This document shows positions 33,198 to 43,316 of a stretch of 64,000 nucleotides of DNA, in pieces (position 1 is the first letter of the stretch; every line of letters starts with the position of its first letter). A model generated the notes under the pieces. It was not told the DNA's origin and ran no database searches. It saw only the letters and a program-made list of their open reading frames with translations. A program made the translations under genes and the position numbers. The stretch covers positions 1,116,001 to 1,180,000 of the forward strand of contig CP114119.1 in NCBI GenBank assembly GCA_029959195.1, given 5' to 3'. The DNA is from Dictyophora rubrovolvata. Lineage: Eukaryota > Basidiomycota > Agaricomycetes > Phallales > Phallaceae.

Positions 33198-35950
33198 ATG
33201 AACACACAGGATAGTCCAAATCCTTCTGGTTCAAAATTTCAAAAGCTCCTTCATCGACAGCAAAAGGATCGTTTGAAATCAACCACTCCCGATTCGACTG
33301 CCTCCTCCAGTTCTGATTCACCTCCTCGCCCAATTACTCGTAAATCCAGCAAAATCTTCATGCTGCGAAACAACAAGGAGGAACACGTCTCAGATCCCCC
33401 GTCTTCTTCTCGATTAAAACCAGAATATCGACCTATGAGCACTGTCTCTGACAGCGTAGTAGCGTCGTACGGCTCCTCGCCTCGACTTTCTGACCTTCCT
33501 TCTCGACTCTCCGGCTGGATATCCCACACTTTGACCGGCTCTACGACCGATCTTTCTCTTCCTACAATACTGTCTCAATCTCAATTTCAATCTTCGCCGG
33601 GCTCTTCCCCGAAGACCAAGGCTTCCGCTCTTTTGAGCGCGGCAAGGCATGGCAAAGGACAGCTTGACAAAGTCGTCCGCCACATCCTCGACAGCGACTC
33701 CTACCCAGATAAATCAACAGAGACTATTTGGTTGATGGGTGTCTGTCACCCTGGCTACGAACCTATTCCGCCTCCCGTTACCCCACCCCAGCCTAATCGT
33801 GATTCCGCGGACTCACGTCATTCTCCTTCTTCACGTCGCTCCAGTAATTCTTCAGTACACTCATATTCAACTCTCAATACATCCAATTCAAATGCTTCTT
33901 CCAAACACGCGTTTTCATGGCCAACGGCCTTTCATTCCGATTTCACCTCTCGCATCTGGCTCACATACCGCTCTCACTTCGCCCCTATCCGCGATGTTAA
34001 TCTATCATCACTCGACACCGATCCACTTGGTTCTGATCTTTCTTCCAGTCAACAAGGCAAGCGATGGAATTGGCCTGGTTCGGGCTCTAAAGGCTGGACC
34101 AGTGATGCCGGTTGGGGATGCATGTTACGGACCGGGCAATCAATGTTGGCAAATGCCCTCTTACATCTTCATCTTGGTCGTGGTAAGTATATAATGCTCT
34201 CATGTTCCCCTCTTCTTACTCTCCATGTGCTAATGTAATTTCCAACGTGCGTTCTTTGGACAGACTGGCGACGACCGAATCATCAAACATCGTCTCATAA
34301 TTATATCGTATACGTCAAGATTCTCACTTGGTTCCTTGATAACCCATCACCTTCGTGTCCCTTCAGCGTTCATCGCATGGCCCTTGCCGGTAAAGAACTT
34401 GGAAAGGACGTGGGACAATGGTTTGGTCCCAGTACCGCCGCCGGAGCAATCAAAAGATTAGTTCATCGGTTCCCGGCTGCGCAGCTAGCCGTCTCTGTGG
34501 CTTCAGACGGTGTTGTATTTGATTCAGATGTTTACTCGGCTTCGAATTTTGGCCGGAGAAAGCATAGTAATTCTCGTTGGGGTGGTACTACAGTTCTGGT
34601 CCTGGTCGGTATTAGATTGGGAATAGAGGGTGTCAATCCTATTTATTATGAGGGCATAAAGGTTATTATTCATAAAAAAAACTTTTTCTAATTAAAACTA
34701 TTGACGATTCGAATTTATAACATCAGAGCCTATTTACCTTCCCTCAAAGCGTAGGAATAGCCGGAGGACGTCCTTCGTCTTCGTATTATTTTGTTGGTAC
34801 ACAAGGCGATAATCTTTTTTATTTGGATCCACATCACTCTCGCCCAACTGTAGTCCTACGCACGCCGCCTGAAGAGGATAGCGAGCAATTACCGCCAGCA
34901 ACTGAGCAGAATTTGGGTAGCCCCGAAAAACGATCCTCTGCGTCATCACGGACTCCCGTTTCCAAACCACAACAAACGAAACCTCCCTTTTCCCCTCAGT
35001 CTCCTAAGCATAATCCATCATCTTCTTCGTCTTCATCGCATGAATCGATACTATATAAAGGGGCTAATAATAACAATAATGTTGAAGACGTGGATCCGGT
35101 AGCACATCATTATGCGAATGCCTACGCAATGACGGATCTACGGACCTTTCATTGCGAAAAGATACGCAAGATGCATTTGTCCGGTTTGGACCCTAGTATG
35201 CTGCTTGGATTTTTATGTAAAGATGAAGCAGATTATCAGGATTTTCGTGCTCGAGTTCTGGAAGTAAGAAGTTTCAATGAAAATTTCACTTTTTTTTTTC
35301 TTTCTTAATTGACAAATTATAATTTCCAGCTTGGCAAAAAATATAAGCCCATATTTTCAATCCAGGCCGAGCCACCGAACTGGGTTGATGACTCTGACGA
35401 TAACATAGGCTTGGAATCGATATCGGAACCTGATTTAGAGAGAGACGGAACTGGCGATGATGACTGGTCAACATCACCACTACTATGTGACTCTGGAACA
35501 TCACCTCCTTCTCTTTCCATTGCCTCACAACAGCAACAGCAGCAACGGCGTGACGAAGGAGATTATAATTCAGACATCATCATCGAAGATGACGACGATG
35601 ACGACGACAATGACATTGATGAACATGAATGGGTTGAACCGTCTGTCCCTCCGAGGCCCTCCTTTGTTTCGACTGCTACTCATGCTGCCACTTCACCCGG
35701 CGTGTCGAATAGGAAGAGCTTGAATTTGAACAGATCCAAAGCGCCTCCGGCCATTCAACATTATCCATTTCCATCGTCTTCGTCCCCCTCGGATATTCAC
35801 GAATTTGATCCAGCTGACGTTGTCCGAGTTGACAACAACGCAAAGTTCAAGCCATCGTCGGTACGGAATGCGCGTGCGAGAGACGGAGGAAGAACACAAA
35901 GCGGCGGTATCAAAGGTATATACATAGATAGCGGTGACGATGAAACATGA
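33198..35950 (+). CDS. ATG4: Autophagy cysteine protease ATG4
   Basis: Processes and delipidates Atg8. Exons 33198..34182, 34264..34661, 34727..35263 and 35330..35950. The catalytic cysteine lies in [19 protein letters not shown]. The Asp/His pair lies in [20 protein letters not shown]. Other family landmarks are [40 protein letters not shown] and [20 protein letters not shown]. The protein is about 845 residues, roughly double most ATG4s: a long Ser/Pro-rich N-terminus, a Ser/Pro insertion after the DPHH motif, and a tail with Gln and Asp runs. GVNPIYY in one exon continues as [14 protein letters not shown] in the next. Confidence 0.94.
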
Positions 35951-36178
35951 GATTCTGGTGGTGCCTGTTAACATTTCAAGGGGGGACAGTGTGTACTACT
36001 TATGTGTTGTGGTGTACGATGCTACCTACTAGCTTGCGATTGCAAGTTTTTATTATTTTTTTTTCTTGATACCCGTCGTAAACTTTTTTTCATCTGTCGC
36101 GATTGTGTATTATTTTTTTTTGTTGTTGTTGTCGTTGTTTACTGAACAGTCTCGGCTGAGTCATACTAGCAGTTGCAT

Positions 36179-38188
36179 ATGCTTCTTCGCTTTCTTCAAC
36201 AACAAGCTCGAACGCGTTCGATCATTCCAATATTACGAACGCGCTTAATAAGCATGGATATGATGAATTCGAGTGTAAAAGAACCTCGACCCGACAAACG
36301 ATCACGGATGACAGAGACGTCGTCGTCATTGTCTCGAGTCGATGAGCAGCGGAAGCACCGCGGCCGCCGGAAAAGGAAGGTACCGACAATAGAACCTTTT
36401 TCAACAGATGATATTATACGTCGTGAAGCTATTAGTTTGCTTCGGAGACAAAACGTCTCGAGTCTAGTAGTAGAAGAGGAAGACGATGACTTTGAGGAGT
36501 CGCCTCCTCCGCCGATTGCAACAGGAACAGAAGTACAGCTCGTCGTGTCGGAATTATCGTCCAGTGGTAAAGTGAAAAAAGTCATCGAGGGGATAATAAC
36601 TCTTTCGACTAAAAAAAAAAATTCAACATAGGTGATTCTTTGTCGGTTTTACCAGAACCTTACAAGCCGTGGGTGGTAGCTGTACCGTTCGCACTTCCCG
36701 GAGAACGAATTACAGCGCGAGTGTATCGGCACGGACGAGGACTTTCTTTTGGGGATCTGATACGAGTAGAAGATCCTAATGTTGAACTGAGAGATATGTC
36801 GCGTGTTCGATGTAAATACTTTGGAAAATGTGCTGGATGTCAATATCAGGTGAAGTAGATGAATGGCGAGCTCCCTCTGTTCAATTCAATTTACTTTATC
36901 GTTTCAGATGTTATCATATGAAGAGCAACTGTCGTTCAAACAGAACGTTGTAAAAAGAGCATACGCGAATTATTCTGGTAATAACAATAACAATAAAAAT
37001 AAACTTGTTCTTCAACTCCTGACATTTGTAAAAGGACTCCCTCCCGAGGTTGTGCCTGAAATTCTATCCACCATACCGTCCCCTGAACAGTATGGGTACC
37101 GAACTAAAATTACGCCTCATTTTGACATTCCCCCGAAACGGTTTCGCAAAGGGAATAATGATAATGATAATAGTGGTATTGTTGATGGGAATCGTACTTG
37201 GGAGATCCGTATAGGATTCGGGGAAAAGGGACGGAGATCGGTAGTGGATATCGAGGTAGTAGAGCCAAGTTCAAATGAAGGAGGGCAAATAATACTTAGT
37301 TTTAATTTTAGGAATGTTCAATAGCGACACCGGTGCTGAATGCGGCATTGCCGTCCATGCGAGCGGACATTCGTAGGTAAGCAGTATGATTGTTCTTTCA
37401 ACGACTTCGACTTCGACTTTGATTTTTTTTTTTTTTTTTTTTTTTTGTTCCAACTCAGTCGGTTTGATACGTATAAGAAGGGAGCAACGCTGCTGTTACG
37501 GGACTCATTATTATTGAATCTGGATGAGGATCAAGGTCATGTTTGTGTTACGGAATACCATAAGACGGTGCGAGAACGAGTTGGGAAGCACGTATTTGAA
37601 TTTCCTGCTGGAAGTTTCTTTCAAAACAATAGCTCGATTTTAGAGCCATTGACGTCGTATGTGAGGAATGCGATACATGATGATAAAGGGTCCGGATCCG
37701 GAGCCAAGTTGAAATATCTGGTGGATGCATATTGCGGAAGTGGACTGTTTTCGATTACGCTTTGGGAGGGGTTTTCGAAAGTAGTGGGGATAGAAATCAG
37801 TAAGGAGAGCGTAGAGTCAGCTCGGCACAACGCGGTGTTGAACGATATACCGGAAAGTCGGTGTAAGTTTTATGTTGGGGAAGCGGAGAGGATCTTTGAT
37901 ATCAATATTGATGAGGGGATGATGAAGATGTTGTTTCCAGCGGAATTGACGGCAGTTATTATCGACCCGCCTCGTAAAGGATGCGATGGAGTTTTTCTGG
38001 AACAACTGGTCGGGTTTGGACCTGGAAAGATTGTGTATGTGAGCTGTAATGTGCATACACAGGCGCGGGACTTGGGAATGATATTTGAGATGACGATGGG
38101 AGGGTATGAAATTGAGAGTATTCGAGGGTTCGATTTGTTTCCGCAAACGGCGCACGTCGAGTCTGTGGCCGTACTGCGACGCAAGTAG
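36179..38188 (+). CDS. TRM2: tRNA (uracil-5-)-methyltransferase TRM2
   Basis: SAM-dependent enzyme making m5U54 in tRNA. Exons 36179..36566, 36631..36849, 36908..37255, 37312..37376 and 37459..38188. The N-terminus (MLLRFLQQQARTRS, basic) could target mitochondria; an in-frame ATG lies at 36173-36175 region upstream and internal ATGs could give a cytosolic form. A TRAM-like region ends at CKYFGKCAGCQYQ, a 4Fe-4S-type cysteine pattern. The methylase domain has VDAYCGSGLFSI, VVGIEISKESVESAR, IIDPPRKGCD and the nucleophilic cysteine in VYVSCNVHTQARDL. The intron 37377..37458 holds a 20+ nt poly-T run. Confidence 0.92.
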
Positions 38189-38469
38189 TAGTAGGGTGGG
38201 AAATTAAATTTGTAAACCAGTACTAATGTACTATACGATGCAGCTAGAAGAAGAAGTGGTTGCTGTGTCCATTTTTGTGCTGTATTTCGTGGTTATTATT
38301 TCACTTTTTGTTTTAATACTTTGGTCGATCAAGGAGAAGAGGAAGAAGAAGATCAAGCTGAGATATGGGGTGATGGCAGTTGTGGCATTCACACACACGT
38401 GGTATTGTGAGTGCGAGTCGAGTAGCATGATGATGATGATGAATATTAAATATTAAATATTCAATAGGG

Positions 38470-39436
38470 ATGTTCAAATACATGTCGGTGAGGAAGAATA
38501 GGATTCAAGTTACTCTCCCTTTCTCTCTTGTTCTAATACCTACTAAAGTGGAGCTTGCACAACTTTGAGGCATCTTCAGGATCGTCGTTGGGTGAGACGG
38601 GGCCCCGTCGAATAGCGAGGTGGCTTGTGAACACTAGCTTGTTTGAAGAGGCGTGGTGGGCCGTGTGTGAGAAGACAGTGAATTGGTGGTGGAGTGAGCA
38701 GCTGTGTCTGTTCACGGCTGGATTCTTCACCGTGTTCCTGGTAAAAGAACAAAGTGAGTGAAGCTCCGAGTCTTTTAATAATTCTAATGGTCTAAACCGT
38801 AAAAAAGACATTCGATATAAATGGGCATATATGCTACTAGGACAAATGGTGGCCATTTCAGTGGCCTGGTCACTGGCATTGCTCGCTGCATCATCATCGA
38901 CGACGGACTCGGAGGAGTCAAAGCGGACTCGGACTCGGACTCGGACTCGGACTCTAGCTCGGCTATCGTTGACCGCGACAGTGACGGTACCTGTGACACT
39001 CTCATATCTGGCCATTCTAGCGGCACCGTACAGCAGAAAAGAATGGTTCCTGGCCAATCTGACGACGATGCACGGCTTGCTGTTCGTTCCATTCCTCGTT
39101 GGAGATTGCTATGGGATTCGACAGGTCAGAGTGTCTTCTTTTTGCACCTTTCTCGCCGTGGTCGGGATGGCGATGCGCGTGCGGACAGTCGTCGCGCTAC
39201 TGAACGAGACCAGTAATATTAGTAATATTAGCGTATGGTTAGCGTGGGATGTTCTGCACTCGCATCCAGCGCAGGCCAGCATTGGCTGGGACATTGTCTA
39301 CACCAGTCTTGTGTGGCTGGTGTGGACTATTGGAGATACTAGAGAGGGAGACTCAGATCCGGGTCACGTTACTCTACTAGTAGTGCTTGGCTCTGTTGGT
39401 GTCGCTGCACCAATCGAATTGAGTTTGAGTTCTTAA
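38470..39436 (+). CDS. Unrecognised multi-pass membrane protein
   Basis: Proposed exons 38470..38487, about 38549..38754 and 38809..39436. The first encodes MFKYMS; the phase-0 join gives MS-WSLHNFEASSG, and the second join VKEQ-NIRYKWAYMLLGQ. Hydrophobic segments are LCLFTAGFFTVFLV, MLLGQMVAISVAWSLALLAA, TVPVTLSYLAILAA, GLLFVPFLVG and TLLVVLGSVGVAA, so about five spans. A ggactc hexamer repeat at about 38924-38955 encodes alternating Arg-Thr between spans. Local GC content looks higher than in the neighbours. No family recognised. Confidence 0.6.
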
Positions 39437-39481
39437 GACATACAAGGGTCTCGTGATGTAGTCACACATGCACATGTGCTC

Positions 39482-39489
39482 TATATAAA
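39482..39489 (+). promoter_or_regulatory. TATA-like box upstream of the gene at 39520
   Basis: TATATAAA lies 31-38 bp upstream of the ATG at 39520, with a second TATAAA-like run at about 39502. It could serve the short-leader gene that follows. Confidence 0.35.
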
Positions 39490-39519
39490 CTCAGGGCCAG
39501 TATAAACTACATAACACAC

Positions 39520-40292
39520 ATGTCCACTCAATCTCCCACTCGAATTGTCCGCTTTGAAGACACTTGTCATGTCATTCCCGCAAAGACTCCCTCGTCCTCT
39601 CCTCGTCTCCCAAAGCTCCACACAAGGCCATTGTCTATTTCTGTCCCCGTACCCATCTGGAAGTCATCCACATCCCCGAGGTCCCCGGATTCCGCTGACA
39701 CCAACTTGAAGTCGTTTCTGCTGACTGTTCCTCTTCCAATGTTTGTGCAGTGCTCTACTCCTTGTTTTCGTGAATTGACCGTGTTTTTTCCTGTTTCTGT
39801 TCCAGTCTCAGTACCAAGCCTCTCCATCCACCACTGTCTCGCACACAACATCAACCGCCGCTTTCTTGTCTCGCATCTCACCGTCCAAGAGGCCATTCCG
39901 TTTCCGAACCACATTCCACCCCATCCGACTCCCCTCCTCATCCGACTCGTCGAAGACTCTCATTCCCCCAAGTAGTCCCTTGTCATCCACCTCATTATAA
40001 TTCTCCCCCTTCATCCTCGTCATCCTCCTCGTCATCATCATCATCATCCTCACCACCACCACCACCATCTTCATCGACATCTCCCACCATCCCACTTCGC
40101 CCGTGCTGCGAGGCCTGTTACTCCCGTGTCGACGCGTCGTTAGCACAAGAGCATTGGTCATTCCAATGGTCTTCAGCCGCAGCTCGAAAACATAACCAAA
40201 GATCCGTCTCTCCCGCAATATTCCCATGGAAGACTAACACCCGTCATAACCACGATGAATGCATAGAAGAGGAACAAGAGGAGAACAAGTGA
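39520..40292 (+). CDS. Low-complexity Ser/Pro-rich hypothetical protein (structure uncertain)
   Basis: The N-terminus MSTQSPTRIVRFEDTCHVIP is open and plausible. Two introns can be placed (about 39709-39751 and 39771-39811), leading to SQYQASPSTTVSHTTSTAAF. The C-terminal block, in another frame, reads RPCCEACYSRVDASLAQEHW and ends EEEQEENK at 40292, and looks coding. Between them is a (TCA/CCA)n tract that would encode Ser then Pro runs. I could not find a splice joining the two halves in frame, so exon structure is open. No recognised domain; a CxxC pair is present. Confidence 0.45.
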
Positions 40293-40371
40293 CATATATA
40301 TATATATATTGTACACATAAATCCATCATTGTACTACTACCATATATATACTCTGTAATTTCACACTACTT

Positions 40372-41165
40372 TTACAAATATCCCGACTTGCCTTTGCCTT
40401 TGCTGAATCGACTCGACAATCCCCGTGCATCTTGAATCATCCTCGATCGTTGTCGCTCATCCATAAGACGTCCCCCGACTGACATGTCTCGTTCACGATC
40501 CCATATTACTACATGTTCATCCTCTTTATTGCCGTCCTTCTCTCCTTTTCCCTTCGACTGATGCATGTCCAGCAACGACGTGCCTCTCATTTCTCTCTGT
40601 TTATGGGAAATTAGCGCATCCATCACCACACCACATCCCCTCCCACTTACATTATAATTCTCCACCAATTCCTCAGTCTCCTTACTTCGCTTGCTGTTTC
40701 GTAATTCCAGCTCCCTATCCTCCACATCTACATCTACATCCGTCGCTCGTTTCCGTTTCCCTTCAACCTCGTCTTTAATCCTCGCTTGTTTCTCAGCGGG
40801 TGTCTCCGTCCATAAAGAGTTGTCCACAGTCTTTTTTCCACTACCTGAATTGCGAGAAAATTGTCGTGCCTTGACTTTGCCAGGTTGATCAATGGCTGCG
40901 AATACAATCCAATCAATAATCATCGTTATACGAGTACAAATGTCACTATCATTTCCTCAATAAAAACAACTTACATCCTAACAAACTTGACGAGGAAGGC
41001 GGCACCAACATCCATTCTTCACGCTGTAGCTTTTTTGTCCTAGTTCCTGCTTCCTCCTCTTCTCGCGCTTTTCTTCGTCTGCTCTCACGTTCCATAAATG
41101 CACGAACGGGATCATCGTCAATCCCTTCTCCTTCTGCTTGCCTTCGTATCGGTTTCGGTCCTATT

Positions 41166-41196
<31 letters not shown>

Positions 41197-41346
41197 CGTC
41201 GCCACGACCATCGTCAGGTTTCGTATCTGAATTTCTCACAAAGTCGGGAGGTAACTCGGGTGCATAAGCTTCTTCTTCCTCTTCCTCCTCCTCTTCTGTA
41301 CTGCTGCGAATAAGATGCGCAGGGAGTTGTGGTCCAATTGAAGACA
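40372..41346 (-). CDS. GPALPP-motif (DUF3752) protein
   Basis: Eukaryotic protein family of uncertain role, human GPALPP1. Exons 40975..41346, 40651..40895 and 40372..40596. It begins MSSIGPQLPAHLIRS (the GPxLP motif), followed by a nine-Glu run, PELPPDFV, and an eleven-residue acidic Asp-rich run encoded by a TCA-type trinucleotide repeat, then a second EIGPKP motif. The conserved DUF3752 core contains REEWMLVPPSSSSLLG, ARQFSR and ETPAEKQARIKDE. Joins SLLG-SIDQPGK and ENYN-REMRGTSLLD are in frame. The C-terminus is basic (RFSKGKGKSGYL). Likely nuclear, inferred from composition. Confidence 0.82.
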
Positions 41347-41504
41347 TATAATTGTCACGTGTTTTTATGGTTTTTTGATCCCGGGTCTTGCCCGGACCCG
41401 GCGCGTGTGGCAAATACGGCCCTTATACATATATATATATATATATATACTCTATATATTCTCAGTCGATTCAGAAGACTTCGTATATATCCCTTCTTTT
41501 GTGA

Positions 41505-42930
41505 ATGTCTCAACGTTTATCTCAAATCACCGGGCACATTACCAACTCTGCAAGTCGAGGCTTGCTCGCTAACCAAGTCGCTATCATTACGTACGTGGAT
41601 TATTTACTTTTCATAGACTTTGATATCTAGTACTTACATGTAAATATCTCTGTATGTATAGTGGTGCTGGTCAGGTAGGTCACAAGTTACCCCATGATTC
41701 GGGTTTTCCGGCTTGAAGCTTGAGGGCTCGGCTCGTGTTTACCTCGTCCTCCTCCTATTAACAGGGCATTGGACGTAGTGCTGCCCTCATATTCGCTCGT
41801 GAAGGTGCCAAAGTCGTCGTTAGCGAGTAAGCCTTTTCAAGAGCTCATGTTGCGGCCGTTCGGACTCTTTTCTATCTTTCAAAAGCTGACTATCACCACG
41901 AAAAAAAAAAAAAAAAACAGTCTCGATGAAACAAAAGCCCAATCAGTGGTAGATGAAATTCGCAAAATGGGAGGAAGTGCCATAGCTGTAGCTGGTGATG
42001 TCGGTGCGGACGATTTTCCAGATAAAGTCGTCAATGCAACTGTAAAGGAATATGGAAAGATTAATCACATCGTTAATAATGGTCGGTAATTTTTTTTCCA
42101 TACTTTTATTTTCAAAATTTCACTGCAAACGGACAGCCGGCTTCACTTACGATCGAGTACGTAGTATTCTTGAGGGGAGGATTTCAGTTAGAAGCGGATA
42201 CTGAAAATACAGTCTCACAGATGTTGCACACGCTTCCAGACGATGCCTGGGATGTCATCCAAAAAGTGCATGTTCGCGCACCCTTTCGCCTCATTCGAGC
42301 CGCTGCACCTTACTTCCGCATCAAACAAACTGAACTGCGCGAAAATCGCTCAGTCGTCAATGTCTCTAGCGTTTCCGGTCTTCATGGAAACGTTGGTCAA
42401 GCTAATTATGCTGCTGCCAAAGCTGCCATTCTTGGTCTTACCAAGACAATCGCCAGAGAATGGGGTCCTTTTGGTGTCCGTGCCAAGTAAGTTGACTAGC
42501 AGAACTACTCATCCCTCCTGACTTTTTATTTTTTTATTTTTAGTACAATTGCGTTTGGTCGTATTGAAACAAGGTAAAGTACTAGTGATATTTCGCCGCG
42601 TTTCGACAGTGTGTTCCCTTCAGTGCAGGAAATTTACATTATACCGCTAGGTTGACGGCAGCTAAAGAAGATGGAAAAAGTATCAAAATCGATGGAAAGG
42701 AAATATCCTTGGGTATCCCCAAGTCTAACCTCAGAGCTGACGTGTCAGCAAATATTCCGCTCGGTCGTGGTGGTTCACCTGACGAAGCTGCTGCTGCTAT
42801 TCTATTGTGCGTAACATCCTCCTCCTACCTTACAGAACTAAATATGACCCCTCACTCAAGCCTTGTCTCCCCTTTGGCATCATACGTGTCGGGCCATACT
42901 CTAGAAGTAACTGGTGGTGCTGGAATTTAA
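41505..42930 (+). CDS. Short-chain dehydrogenase/reductase, 3-oxoacyl-ACP reductase-like
   Basis: NAD(P)-dependent oxidoreductase of the FabG type. Exons include 41505..41590, 41662..41674 (13 nt), 41765..41826, 41921..42081, 42137..42156, 42221..42486, 42544..42573 and 42651 to the end, with a probable final in-frame intron after GCTATTCTATT at about 42806. Motifs: the Rossmann loop TGAGQGIGRSAALIFAREGA, NNAGFTYDRMLH, catalytic VVNVSSVSG and YAAAKAAILGLTKTIAREWG, and the C-terminal SGHTLEVTGGAGI. The N-terminus MSQRLSQITGHITNSASRG may be a mitochondrial presequence, which would fit mitochondrial type-II fatty acid synthesis; this is inference. Substrate unknown. Confidence 0.86.
41662..41674 (+). 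other. 13-nt micro-exon of the SDR gene
   Basis: TGGTGCTGGTCAG is flanked by atgtatag and gtaggtc. It supplies GAGQ of the nucleotide-binding loop TGAGQGIG. Confidence 0.75.
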
Positions 42931-43090
42931 AGCTATTGACATTGACTGGAGAATGGTTTTTCAATTTTGTACAACATGCTACGCTTGTGCAACTACTAAG
43001 GAACAAATGTGTATATAAAAAAACACTACGATGAGGGCCGAATGCAAATTCGTAAAAATCTCACCCCTGCTTTCGTCGTATTTATGCTTT

Positions 43091-43250
43091 TTAAAGGGCA
43101 ATGTCGACATCGCTTTCCAAAAGCCGATTATATACTTCAGTAGGCATCCGATACCGTAACATTCCAGCAAACATGACCAACGACCTTGATTTTCTGCGTA
43201 ATGCGACTAAAATCTTGAGAACGTCTCAGCTCTTATTCCGAAAACAAGAA

Positions 43251-43316
<66 letters not shown>

